DNA of 64,000 nucleotides from Persicobacter psychrovividus (GTDB lineage Bacteria > Bacteroidota > Bacteroidia > Cytophagales > Cyclobacteriaceae), in contig NZ_AP025293.1 of NCBI RefSeq assembly GCF_036492425.1, forward strand, positions 124,001-188,000, in the 5' to 3' direction. Numbering within the stretch: position 1 is the stretch's first letter; every line of letters begins with the position of its first letter. Shown here piece by piece: positions 17,543 to 25,090 of the stretch. A program made the translations under genes and the position numbers. The notes under the pieces are model-generated. The model searched no databases and was not told the DNA's origin. It saw only the letters and a list, made by a program, of their open reading frames with translations.

Positions 17543-19021
17543 ATGAAATTTAAATATTTAGTGGCAGCAGCCATGATGGGCATGGTCGTGCTTCCGTCAT
17601 GTAACAACTTTTTGGATATTACCCAGGAGAATACAAATCCTACGGAGGCGATTAATTACCAGGACCTTTCACAGATGTATGCACCCGTTTCAGGCGTGTA
17701 TGCGGTGGCGCGTTCAAAATTTACCCAGTGGGAGATCGCCCCAATATTTAATATCCGTGGCGATGAAGTGACCAAGGGGGGAGGATCAGATGCCGACCAG
17801 CACGATTACCTGGAATTGGAGCACTTTAATTATAGTGCCATTCAGAACTTCTGGGCACTGAACAATGCCTGGATGGCCCTGTATGGGGTGGTTTACAATA
17901 CTTTTGATAATCAGAAGCTGTTGGATAATTTCAAGCCATACCTAAAGACCGATAAGGATCAGGCACTTTATGCCCAATACCGCGGGGAAATTGTTTTTCA
18001 CCGTGCACTGGCCTATTATTTTATTGCCAATCTGTGGGGAGATGCACCGATTATTCCTGAAGACAACCAGATGGCGGTGGTAATCCCGAAATCGTCTCAG
18101 CAGGAAATTCGCAGCAGTGTGATTGACATGCTGAAAGATGTGCTTCCGGCATTGCCGGCACAACAGCCCGAACATCCTGGAGCCGTAACGAAATATGCCG
18201 CCGAGATGCTTATTGCTAAAGTGGCCTTACAAACAAAAGATATGGCCACGGTGAAGCAAATGACCGACGACATTATAGCGAATGGTGGCTTTAAACTGGT
18301 GGCAGGGGCAGAGTATTCGAAGCTCTTTCAGCGGGATGGTAAACTTTCTCCGGAATCGTTGTACGAATTTCAATATACCGATTTTGGAAATGCTTCCGGA
18401 GATAATATCTACGGGGGATCGTGGTTTCAATCGCAGGGACCACGTGGAGGTTTTGCGCCAATCACCGGCTGGGGTTTTGGTACGCTGGAGCCTGGATTTA
18501 TCAAATTCATGAAAGACCGCGGTGAAAAAATGCGCTATCAGGTTGATGTGCTGGAATCTGGAAAAACAACCCCTGAAGGAGACGTGATTCCATTATTCAA
18601 TCCTTCTTACGCCCCATATAATGGCGATACGGCCAATTATAATGGTAAGGCGTATAATCCCGCAAATCAGACCACTCCTGGCAGAACGCAGTATGGCACA
18701 GACAATAATATTCGCTTGTTCCGATATGCTGATGTATTGCTGATGAATGCCGAGGCCAAGCTGAGCCTTGGCGGTGATGCCGCAACCCCTTTGAATCAGG
18801 TGCGTCATCGGGCAGGTTTGCAGGCAATTGCCAATCCTACTTTGGATGATATTCTGAATGAAAGAAGGGCAGAGCTTTCTGTAGAGTGGGGGAATCGATT
18901 TGATGATCTCGTGCGGACGGATAAGGCCAAAGAGGTGCTGAAAGGGTTTGTAAAAGGGCAGTCAGAATTTTTGCCTTACCCAACAGCTCAGGTGGATTTG
19001 AATCCTGAGCTTGCAAAATAA
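17543..19021 (+). CDS. SusD/RagB-like lipoprotein, 492 aa
   Basis: Surface glycan-binding partner of the SusC-like receptor before it. It has a lipobox ending at Cys20 (MVVLPSCNNFLD) and helical TPR-like segments. The conserved C-terminal pattern is present: RLFRYADVLLMNAEAKLSLG, LNQVRHRAG, then LNERRAELSVEWGNRFDDLV. Length is typical. The closing LPYPTAQVDLNPELAK matches the usual family end. It is co-transcribed with the SusC gene, and a terminator lies 210 bp downstream. Confidence 0.95.
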   Translation: MKFKYLVAAAMMGMVVLPSCNNFLDITQENTNPTEAINYQDLSQMYAPVSGVYAVARSKFTQWEIAPIFNIRGDEVTKGGGSDADQHDYLELEHFNYSAIQNFWALNNAWMALYGVVYNTFDNQKLLDNFKPYLKTDKDQALYAQYRGEIVFHRALAYYFIANLWGDAPIIPEDNQMAVVIPKSSQQEIRSSVIDMLKDVLPALPAQQPEHPGAVTKYAAEMLIAKVALQTKDMATVKQMTDDIIANGGFKLVAGAEYSKLFQRDGKLSPESLYEFQYTDFGNASGDNIYGGSWFQSQGPRGGFAPITGWGFGTLEPGFIKFMKDRGEKMRYQVDVLESGKTTPEGDVIPLFNPSYAPYNGDTANYNGKAYNPANQTTPGRTQYGTDNNIRLFRYADVLLMNAEAKLSLGGDAATPLNQVRHRAGLQAIANPTLDDILNERRAELSVEWGNRFDDLVRTDKAKEVLKGFVKGQSEFLPYPTAQVDLNPELAK

Positions 19022-19230
19022 TCGCCTGAATAATAGGCCTTGCAAGCCCTGCGGAAGAAGGGATTCTTAAGCCGGAACTCCTGCTAAGAGAATCCGTGGA
19101 ATTATGGGGCTATTGAAGAGCATGTTTAACACTTTAAATCTGAAGTAGGATGGTAAGTTTTTGAACATGTGCTTAGAGGTATTCCTAATATTGCAGGCCC
19201 AAAACACTACACTTTGTTTATATTTTTTGA

Positions 19231-19257
19231 AAGGGACTCCTTATGGGGTCCCTTTTT
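19231..19257 (+). terminator. Intrinsic terminator after the first SusC/SusD pair
   Basis: AAGGGACTCC and GGGGTCCCTT form a stem followed by T5. The rest of 19,022-19,430 contains no gene that I can support. Confidence 0.7.
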
Positions 19258-19435
19258 GTATTTCAAAGGGTCAACCATTTTCCTGGGCTTAGCACCCCGG
19301 GCTAAGTTATTTCATCCCTTCGGGATTGTCTTTACTTTAGTAGCTCTTAACTTAACTTAAATTAATACAAACCACCAAGCAAGGCAACCTTAACTTAATG
19401 ACAATGTGGATGCACCGGTGTATATCCAAACAGGA

Positions 19436-19506
19436 CTATCGAAAATTTTCCCTACGGCGGTAGAAATCATGTTGTTGATTGGGGTGATGGCCTATTTTCA
19501 ACGAGA
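19436..19506. repeat. Short MITE-like repeat, copy A
   Basis: It contains the block CCCTACGGCGGTAGAAATCA and GTTGATTGGGGTGATGGCC also found at 21946-22050, 41476-41551 (inverted) and 43238-43315. The left end CTATCGAAAATTTT and right end TTTTCAACGAG are degenerate forms of the terminus GCCTGTCGAA / TTCGACAGGC of the 467-aa transposase element. It abuts the 5' break of the first toxin remnant. Confidence 0.5.
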
Positions 19507-19509
19507 TAA

Positions 19510-20217
19510 TTTAAGCTTTGCAGCACTAACAAAGACTGTTTGAGCCTCCCACAAGCCTACATTCTTTGGGCTTTGTTACAAGCCAAGCTAAACCACCACA
19601 CGCTTGCATTCCCAACAAAAAGTGATAGTTTTATATATCCATCAATCAAAAATCATGTGCGAGAAGCCTCATCAAATATTGTCACGACCTACGGTCAAAA
19701 CCTCAACAAAAAGGAGATCATGAGCTATGGGTGTGGTCAAGTCAGGGTGCATTATACCGCTGATGCCCCAAGAAAATTACGATTCACTTTTGAGGTTGAG
19801 GACAACATGCTTCTCAAACATAGCCAGATGTGTAATACAGGGTTTGCTGGAAGTAAATAAAGCTTAAAGCTTGAATATGAATTTGTAGATAAGGCGAAAA
19901 GATACCTTTAAGATGGAAAAGACCAGTTTGACCGAATTTATCGCACCAAAGAAGGTAAATTTATCATCGTGGAAGCCAAAGGAGGAAATTCTTCTTTGGG
20001 TAGTCGGAAGGGGCACCAACAAGGTTCAAAAAGATATTTTGAGGATTTATTGAGTACTTTGGAAGAGAAAGGGGCGAATCCAGAGTTAGAAGAGACAATT
20101 CGGGAATCCTTGAGAAAAAATTCAACTAATATTGAATATTACAAGGTACATCAAAAGTTTGATACAATGGGTAATTTGAAAAATACGGAAATACAAAAAT
20201 TTAAATTCGATAAGTAA
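19510..20217 (+). pseudogene. Polymorphic toxin 3' remnant, copy 1 (restriction-fold nuclease-like)
   Basis: One frame runs from 19510 to TAA 20215-20217 and is broken by two in-frame TAA codons (19858-19860 and near 19909). The middle part reads DQFDRIYRTKEGKFIIVEAK, then GG with LGSRKGHQQGSKRYF. The E-x-K motif after hydrophobic strands suggests a PD-(D/E)xK-like nuclease toxin; this is inference. The 5' end stops at the short repeat before it, so delivery domains are missing. The stop overlaps the ATG of the immunity gene (TAATG), the usual toxin-immunity arrangement. Confidence 0.6.
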
Positions 20218-21113
20218 TGAAAGTTAACCGTCATAAATTAATTTTTGAAAAAGTTAGGACTGAAGAATATTTTTCTAATTCATATTTAAAGAGCATTGAA
20301 TTAGAAAAGGAATTAATAGATAAATATAAATCAGGGGATGCCGACTTGTTTTATTTTAAGGGTATTTTAAGAAAGCTAAAATCTTACTATAGAATTCCTT
20401 TAAATAAAATAAATAGAGAAAAAGAAAAAGAAGGAATAGCTATAGCATTAAAACTATCATGTTCCTTCTTCAACAAAGCCTATCACCCCAATCAAAAGGT
20501 AAAAGTTCAATTTGATAATGAGGTGATAGAACATGAGGGGGTTGATACTACCGATAATATGGACTTTGAGGTATGGATGAAATATATGCACTTGTACATT
20601 ACCTGCCGTTGTGATACGGGCATTAACCTGTTAAAAAACACAACAAGGGAACGTTTGTTGAACTCAACAATAATGCACACCAGTGAGGCGGATTTCACTT
20701 TTATTGAATTCATTCAGTCCATCTTTTTGCCAGAAGTAAAATCTTCAGAAGCTTTTCAAAAGGCATGGCAGGCTTGTATGAATGCCAAAGAGGAATATAC
20801 GGGACAAGATTTGGGTGAAATATTGATGATTTATGCACCTACTTTATTGGTCTATCAAGCCTTATTTTCGGGTAATTCAGAAGCCTTCAATGAGCAATTA
20901 TTTGAAGCTTTAGAACTACATAAAGAATTCTATGACAGTGATAGAGAAGGCGCATTTTTCGACTACCCAGAAAATGATGGTGCTGTTTCATGGCCTTTAT
21001 TAGCTGCTTGTAGCATTGCGCATGATTCAGGTTTGAAAGTAAATGTGGAATCAGATTATATCCCAAAATGGCTTTATGAAGGAGAAGTAAGAGATTGGGG
21101 CTTGAAGTTTTAA
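20217..21113 (+). CDS. Immunity protein, Imm49-like, 298 aa
   Basis: All-helical cytoplasmic protein without signal or membrane segments. It follows the toxin remnant with a one-base overlap, and the C-terminal pattern (SDYIPKWLYEGE) resembles the Imm49 family of toxin-neutralising proteins (moderate certainty). Residues ~1-80 differ from the paralogue at 22740, while residues ~80-298 are almost identical, so specificity probably lies at the N-terminal part. The gene is intact although its toxin is broken, so it may now serve as an orphan immunity gene against relatives. Confidence 0.65.
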   Translation: MKVNRHKLIFEKVRTEEYFSNSYLKSIELEKELIDKYKSGDADLFYFKGILRKLKSYYRIPLNKINREKEKEGIAIALKLSCSFFNKAYHPNQKVKVQFDNEVIEHEGVDTTDNMDFEVWMKYMHLYITCRCDTGINLLKNTTRERLLNSTIMHTSEADFTFIEFIQSIFLPEVKSSEAFQKAWQACMNAKEEYTGQDLGEILMIYAPTLLVYQALFSGNSEAFNEQLFEALELHKEFYDSDREGAFFDYPENDGAVSWPLLAACSIAHDSGLKVNVESDYIPKWLYEGEVRDWGLKF

Positions 21114-21222
21114 ATCCAATTCTTATTGAACATATACATTTTTCAAATATCCCTGATTGTAGTTTGAAAGCTACTATCAGGGGTTGTAAATCAACCTTCT
21201 GAATACCACCAACCCACCCAAC

Positions 21223-21492
21223 ATGAAAAAACCACTACTCCTCATCCTATTCATTCTCCCCGCCTGGGCACACGCCCAGATGGGAGGCTTCAGCGCCCTG
21301 CGGAATTTTTCCGCCTTGCGCTATGCCCCAGCGAGCTCCGCTTTGTCGGAAGATTTCAGTGTGGGGCTGTTGCATCGCAGTCAGGCGTATGAAGGCGGCA
21401 TCAGCAGGAACCGTTCAATCCTCAGGGCGGTCATGGGGTGGGTGGATGCGCAAGAGAACAGCCTGCAGGCAGTTGCAGGTTTGTTTTTATGA
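21223..21492 (+). pseudogene. Signal-peptide fragment, possibly PorP/SprF-like, copy 1
   Basis: A clean signal peptide (MKKPLLLILFILPAWAHAQ) is followed by about 65 residues (FSALRYAPASSALSEDF, VGLLHRSQAYEGG) that resemble the start of type IX secretion PorP/SprF outer-membrane proteins, which are normally ~300 aa. The frame then runs into unrelated sequence and stops. It is best read as a truncated gene carried at the end of the duplicated block; family assignment is tentative. Confidence 0.4.
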
Positions 21493-21615
21493 ATGAACAG
21501 CCTTTGGATATTATGGGGGATTCAGTGCTTTTGGTGTACCACGAGTAGAAGGGATTTACATGGGGCATACCACATTCATCTGGTGTGTCAATTTTAAGTA
21601 AAAATAATTATAAAT

Positions 21616-21852
21616 ATGAAAAAAATTATTGAGCACTTTAAGCAATTTGAACTATCGGTAAAATACATGCATACCGACCATGAGGTGCGTAATTTTCAAT
21701 CTTTAATGGCATCCAAAGGAATTTCACTTCCTGAATCCTATTACGAGTTCATTAATTATTTTGGATCTGTTTTTATAATGAGTGAGGCAGCTCAGCTCTT
21801 GCAGCAGGTTAAGGATTGGAATCGCAAAATTAAAACGTCACCAAATCCGTAA
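21616..21852 (+). CDS. Short hypothetical protein, possible SUKH/SMI1-like fragment
   Basis: 78 aa with the stretch GISLPESYYEFINYFGS, which recalls the start of SMI1/KNR4 (SUKH) immunity domains of 130-150 aa. The chain ends soon after with a low-complexity tail, so it is probably truncated. It lies between the two toxin-immunity blocks, a setting where extra immunity fragments are common. Function not established. Confidence 0.35.
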   Translation: MKKIIEHFKQFELSVKYMHTDHEVRNFQSLMASKGISLPESYYEFINYFGSVFIMSEAAQLLQQVKDWNRKIKTSPNP

Positions 21853-21925
21853 GAATAGGGCTGTATGTTGCTACATCCAACCTGTGGTTGTAAAAATCAT
21901 GGATTTTGGCGGGTGTTAATGTTCA

Positions 21926-22050
21926 TTTTCGATAGGTTAGAATTAGCCTGTCGAATTTTTTTGTGCCTATATTTTCGGACGTTGCATGCAACGTCCCTAC
22001 GGCGGTAGAAATCATGTTGTTGATTGGGGTGATGGCCCATTTTCAACGAG
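21926..22050. mobile_element. Short MITE-like repeat, copy B
   Basis: A well-preserved left end TA-GCCTGTCGAATTTTT (from 21944) is followed by the palindrome GACGTTGCATGCAACGTC, the CCCTACGGCGGTAGAAATCA block, and a degenerate right end TTTTCAACGAG. Just upstream, TTTTCGATAGGTTAG at 21926-21940 looks like the right end of another copy. The terminal sequence equals that of the DDE element at 3537-5027. Confidence 0.55.
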
Positions 22051-22054
22051 ATAA

Positions 22055-22740
22055 TTTAAGCTTTGCAGCACTAACAAAGACTGTTTGAGCCTCCCACAAG
22101 CCTACATTCTTTGGGCTGTGTTACAAGCCAAGCTAAACCACCACACGCTTGCATTCCCAACAAAAAGTGATAGTTTTATATATCCATCAATCAAAAATCA
22201 TGTGCGAGAAGCCTCATCAAATATTGTCACAACCTACGGTCAAAACCTCAACAAAAAGGAGGTCATGAGCTATGGATGTGGTCAAGTCAGAGTGCATTAT
22301 ACCACTGATGCCCCAAGAAAATTACGATTCACTTTTAAGGTTGAGGACAACATGCTTCCTGAAGATAGCCCGATGTGTAATACAGGGTTTGCTGGAAGTA
22401 AATAAAGCTTAAAGCTTGAATATGAATTTGTAGATAAGGCGAAAAGATACCTTTAAGATGGAAAAGACCAGTTTGACCGAATTTATCATTGTGGAAGCCA
22501 AAGGAGGTTATTCTTTGGGTAGTCGGAACGGTTTCCAGCAAGGGTCGAAGGAGTATTTTGATGATTTGTTAAGTACTTTGGAAAAAAAGGTGGGGGAGGT
22601 ACTCTGAAACGATTAAAGACTTAAAAAGGTCGTTAGAGTCTAACTCATCCGGGGTTGAATATTTTAAAGTACATCAAAAATTTGATGTAAATGGCAACTT
22701 AAAAAATACTGAATTACAAAAATTTAATTTAAATAAATAA
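22055..22740 (+). pseudogene. Polymorphic toxin 3' remnant, copy 2
   Basis: The 5' half is nearly identical to copy 1, including both TAA codons. Compared with copy 1, about 23 bp are missing between two AATTTATC repeats, removing the segment before IIVEAKGG, and a frameshift occurs near 22,605 (after LLSTLEKK). The last part reads GVEYFKVHQKFDVNGNLKNT, recognisably related to but different from copy 1. The stop TAA overlaps the next ATG (TAATG). Confidence 0.6.
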
Positions 22741-23642
22741 TGAAAATTAAAAGACATAAATTGTTCTATCCAGAAATGAGATCAGAACAGTTCTTCGTTC
22801 GATCATTTTTTAAGGATATTGAGGCAAAAAAACGTCAAATAGAATCTTATATTCCTGACGAAGAAATAGGGAATAAATTATTGCCTGTTTATCTCCTTGG
22901 GGGGTTAAAATCATATTATCAAATTCCTTTAAATAAAATTGACAGACAAAAGGAAAAGGAAGGAATTAGCATGATCTTAAAATTATCTTGCTCTTTCTTT
23001 AACAAAGCTTATCATCCTAATCAAAAGGTTAAGGTTCAATTTGATGATGAGGTGATAGAACATGAGGGTATTGAGACGAGTGACTACATGGGCTATACAG
23101 TATGGTTACAATACATGCATTTATACATTACCTGTCGTTGTGATACGGGTATTAACCTGCTGAAAACCACTACAAGGGAACGGTTGTTGAACTCTGCGCA
23201 AATGCATACCAGTGAGGCAGATTTCACTTTTATTGAATTCATCCAGTCCATCTTTTTGCCAGAAGTAAAATCTTCAGAAGCTTTTCAAAAGGCATGGCAA
23301 GCTTGTATGAATGCTAAAGAGGAATATACAGGACAAGATTTGGGTGAAATATTGATGATTTATGCACCTACTTTATTGGTCTATCAAGCCTTATTTTCGG
23401 GTAATTCAGAAGCCTTCAATGAACAGTTATTTGAAGCTTTAGAACTACACAAAGAATTTTATGACAGTGATCGAGAAGGTGCATTTTTCGACTACCCAGA
23501 AAATGATGGTGCTGTTTCATGGCCTTTATTAGCTGCTTGTAGCATTGCACATGATTCAGGTTTGAAAGTAAATGTGGAATCAGATTATATCCCAAAATGG
23601 CTTTATGAAGGAGAAGTAAGAGATTGGGGCTTGAAGTTTTAA
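22740..23642 (+). CDS. Immunity protein, Imm49-like, 300 aa (paralogue)
   Basis: Paralogue of the protein at 20217. From about KLSCSFFNKAYHPNQKVKVQ to the C-terminus it is almost identical; the first ~75 residues share only a framework (KRHKL, LKSYY-IPLNKI-R-KEKEGI). The switch in similarity coincides with the diverged 3' end of the toxin remnant, as expected when toxin and immunity specificities are exchanged together. No signal peptide. The gene is intact. Confidence 0.65.
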   Translation: MKIKRHKLFYPEMRSEQFFVRSFFKDIEAKKRQIESYIPDEEIGNKLLPVYLLGGLKSYYQIPLNKIDRQKEKEGISMILKLSCSFFNKAYHPNQKVKVQFDDEVIEHEGIETSDYMGYTVWLQYMHLYITCRCDTGINLLKTTTRERLLNSAQMHTSEADFTFIEFIQSIFLPEVKSSEAFQKAWQACMNAKEEYTGQDLGEILMIYAPTLLVYQALFSGNSEAFNEQLFEALELHKEFYDSDREGAFFDYPENDGAVSWPLLAACSIAHDSGLKVNVESDYIPKWLYEGEVRDWGLKF

Positions 23643-23750
23643 AACCAATTCTTATTGAACATATACATTTCTCAAATATCCCTGATTGTAGTTTGAAAGC
23701 TACTATCAGGGATTATAAATCAACCTTCTGAATAGTACCAACCACCCAAC

Positions 23751-23921
23751 ATGAAAAAACCACTACTCCTCATCCTATTCATTCTCCCCGCCTGGACACA
23801 CGCACATATGGGAGGCTTCAGCGCCCTGCGGGATTTTTCCGCCTTGCGCTATGCCCCTGCGAGTTCCGCTTTGTCGGAAGATTTCAGTGTGGGGCTGTTG
23901 CATCGCAGTCAGGCGTATTAA
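23751..23921 (+). pseudogene. Signal-peptide fragment, possibly PorP/SprF-like, copy 2
   Basis: Second copy of the fragment at 21223: the signal peptide is kept with substitutions, but the frame stops at TAA 23919-23921 where copy 1 has a Glu codon. The following sequence matches copy 1 for about 50 more bases. Confidence 0.5.
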
Positions 23922-23994
23922 GGCGGCATCAGCAGAAACCGTTCAATCCTCACGGCGGTCATGGCGAGGGTGGATAAGTTATCATGCGGTACAA

Positions 23995-24009
23995 AAATAT
24001 TCGACAGCC
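23995..24009. repeat. Right-end fragment of the short MITE-like repeat
   Basis: AAATATTCGACAGCC matches the right end of the repeat at 41476-41551. It marks the end of the duplicated region. Confidence 0.4.
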
Positions 24010-24022
24010 TTAGTTCATAAGC

Positions 24023-24069
24023 AAAAAAACCATTAGCCATCGATCGATCATGATGTTGGCTAATGGTTT
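24023..24069 (-). terminator. Terminator of the GH63-like remnant
   Basis: AAACCATTAGCC (24027-24038) pairs with GGCTAATGGTTT (24058-24069). On the minus strand the stem is followed by a run of T. It sits just beyond the stop of the minus-strand gene remnant. Confidence 0.7.
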
Positions 24070-24096
24070 CGTGCGCATAAAGGCATTAAGCGATGT

Positions 24097-24621
24097 CTAT
24101 TGAATAAGCTGTAATTGCTGTTCGGTTGGCGGCATGAAACCGTATTCAATCATGTTAATCATGCCCAACAGTGCTCCCCAGTGGTAAAAATACTCACTTC
24201 TATATCCGGGATATTCGCCCGTCTCGGCATGGTAGTTTTCAAGGACTTGTCCTTTTGATTCCCAATTTTTGAGCAGTAAATCACTTGATTTTCTTGCCAA
24301 ATCCTTTCTCGCCTTTGGGAGGTCGTAGTTTCTGAAGCCTAAATACACGAGGAAGTTCATAGGAGCCCAAATGGCGCCCTTCCAGTAATCCCGACCTGTA
24401 TACCCAGGGTCGTTACGTGCTATTGAGGGCATAATATAATCGCCCCAAAATTCTTGAGGGTTATAAAAGTGCTCCTGAATCATTCTTTCAGCTTGCGCTT
24501 GAGTGGCGACTTTGCCGTTTAGCGCATAAAAATTCGTTGGGCTGATGCTGTAATTCCAGGCATTGGTATCCAGTCGTTTATTCAAAAACATCCCAGCGTC
24601 ATCATTCCAGAGTGTTTTTAA
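24097..24621 (-). pseudogene. GH63-like glycosidase, C-terminal remnant
   Basis: About 175 residues match the end of the (alpha/alpha)6 barrel of GH63/trehalase-like glycosidases: DTNAWNYSISPTNFYALNG, GRDYWKGAIWAPMNFLVYLG and a terminal EYFYHWGALLGMINMIE. A full enzyme would be 450-800 aa; the N-terminal part is absent. The frame continues upstream only into sequence antisense to the GH2 remnant, which is not GH63. The gene was cut at about 24,620. The remaining piece lacks most of the active site. Confidence 0.75.
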
Positions 24622-24631
24622 ATTGGTTTGG

Positions 24632-25018
24632 TATTTACAATACCATGGCTGGTATGGTGGAGACATTGATGATTTCCCTAACCTTAAATGGGAAATAAAA
24701 TATGACAAGCCGGTCATTATCAGTGAGTGGGGGGCAGGTGCCAAATACGGTTTTAGAGCTGATCACAAGACTATTTGGTCCGAAGATTATCAAGCACACC
24801 TTTACAAAAAAACCTTGGAAGGAATAGAGAACATCCCTAACCTTGCTGGTTTTACCCCTTGGATTTTGGCCGACTTTAAATCTCCGCGGAGGCCTTTGGC
24901 GCATATTCAGGATATGTGGAATAGAAAGGGAATCATTGCGGAAGGAGGCTTCAAAAAAGAGGCGTTTTACGTGTTACAGAAATATTATTCCGATAAGAAA
25001 AATGCCGTTGCGCAATAA
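24632..25018 (+). pseudogene. GH2 beta-glycosidase, C-terminal remnant
   Basis: About 125 residues match the end of the TIM barrel of GH2 enzymes (beta-galactosidase/beta-glucuronidase type): YHGWYGGDIDDFP, the nucleophile-bearing PVIISEWGAGAKYG, GFTPWILADFKSPRRPL and WNRKGII. The first ~500 residues are missing. It points away from the GH63-like remnant, and both lose homology at ~24,620-24,635, so one deletion probably removed the 5' halves of two divergent genes. Confidence 0.75.
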
Positions 25019-25090
25019 TTTTTTACCTGAAGCTACCGGCCATTCGTTCGTGGTCGGGGCTTTTTGTTTAACAGTATTCAATTTAACATA

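Larger units (their letters stand above)
19453..21453 (+). repeat. Two-kilobase duplicated block, copy 1
   Basis: This block (part of the short repeat, toxin remnant, immunity gene, fragment with signal peptide) recurs at 21998-23973 in the same orientation. Flanks are nearly identical at the DNA level. The middle, about 20,020-20,470 against 22,540-23,000, is strongly diverged. Confidence 0.8.
21998..23973 (+). repeat. Two-kilobase duplicated block, copy 2
   Basis: Direct repeat of 19453-21453, offset 2545 bp at the 5' side. It keeps the same two in-frame stops in the toxin remnant but has a further short deletion between AATTTATC repeats, a frameshift, and a diverged middle. Confidence 0.8.

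Noticed and set aside
24563-24744. N-terminal extensions of the GH63-like and GH2 remnants
   Set aside because: Each extension is antisense to the other remnant and carries no homology; they are read-through past the junction.
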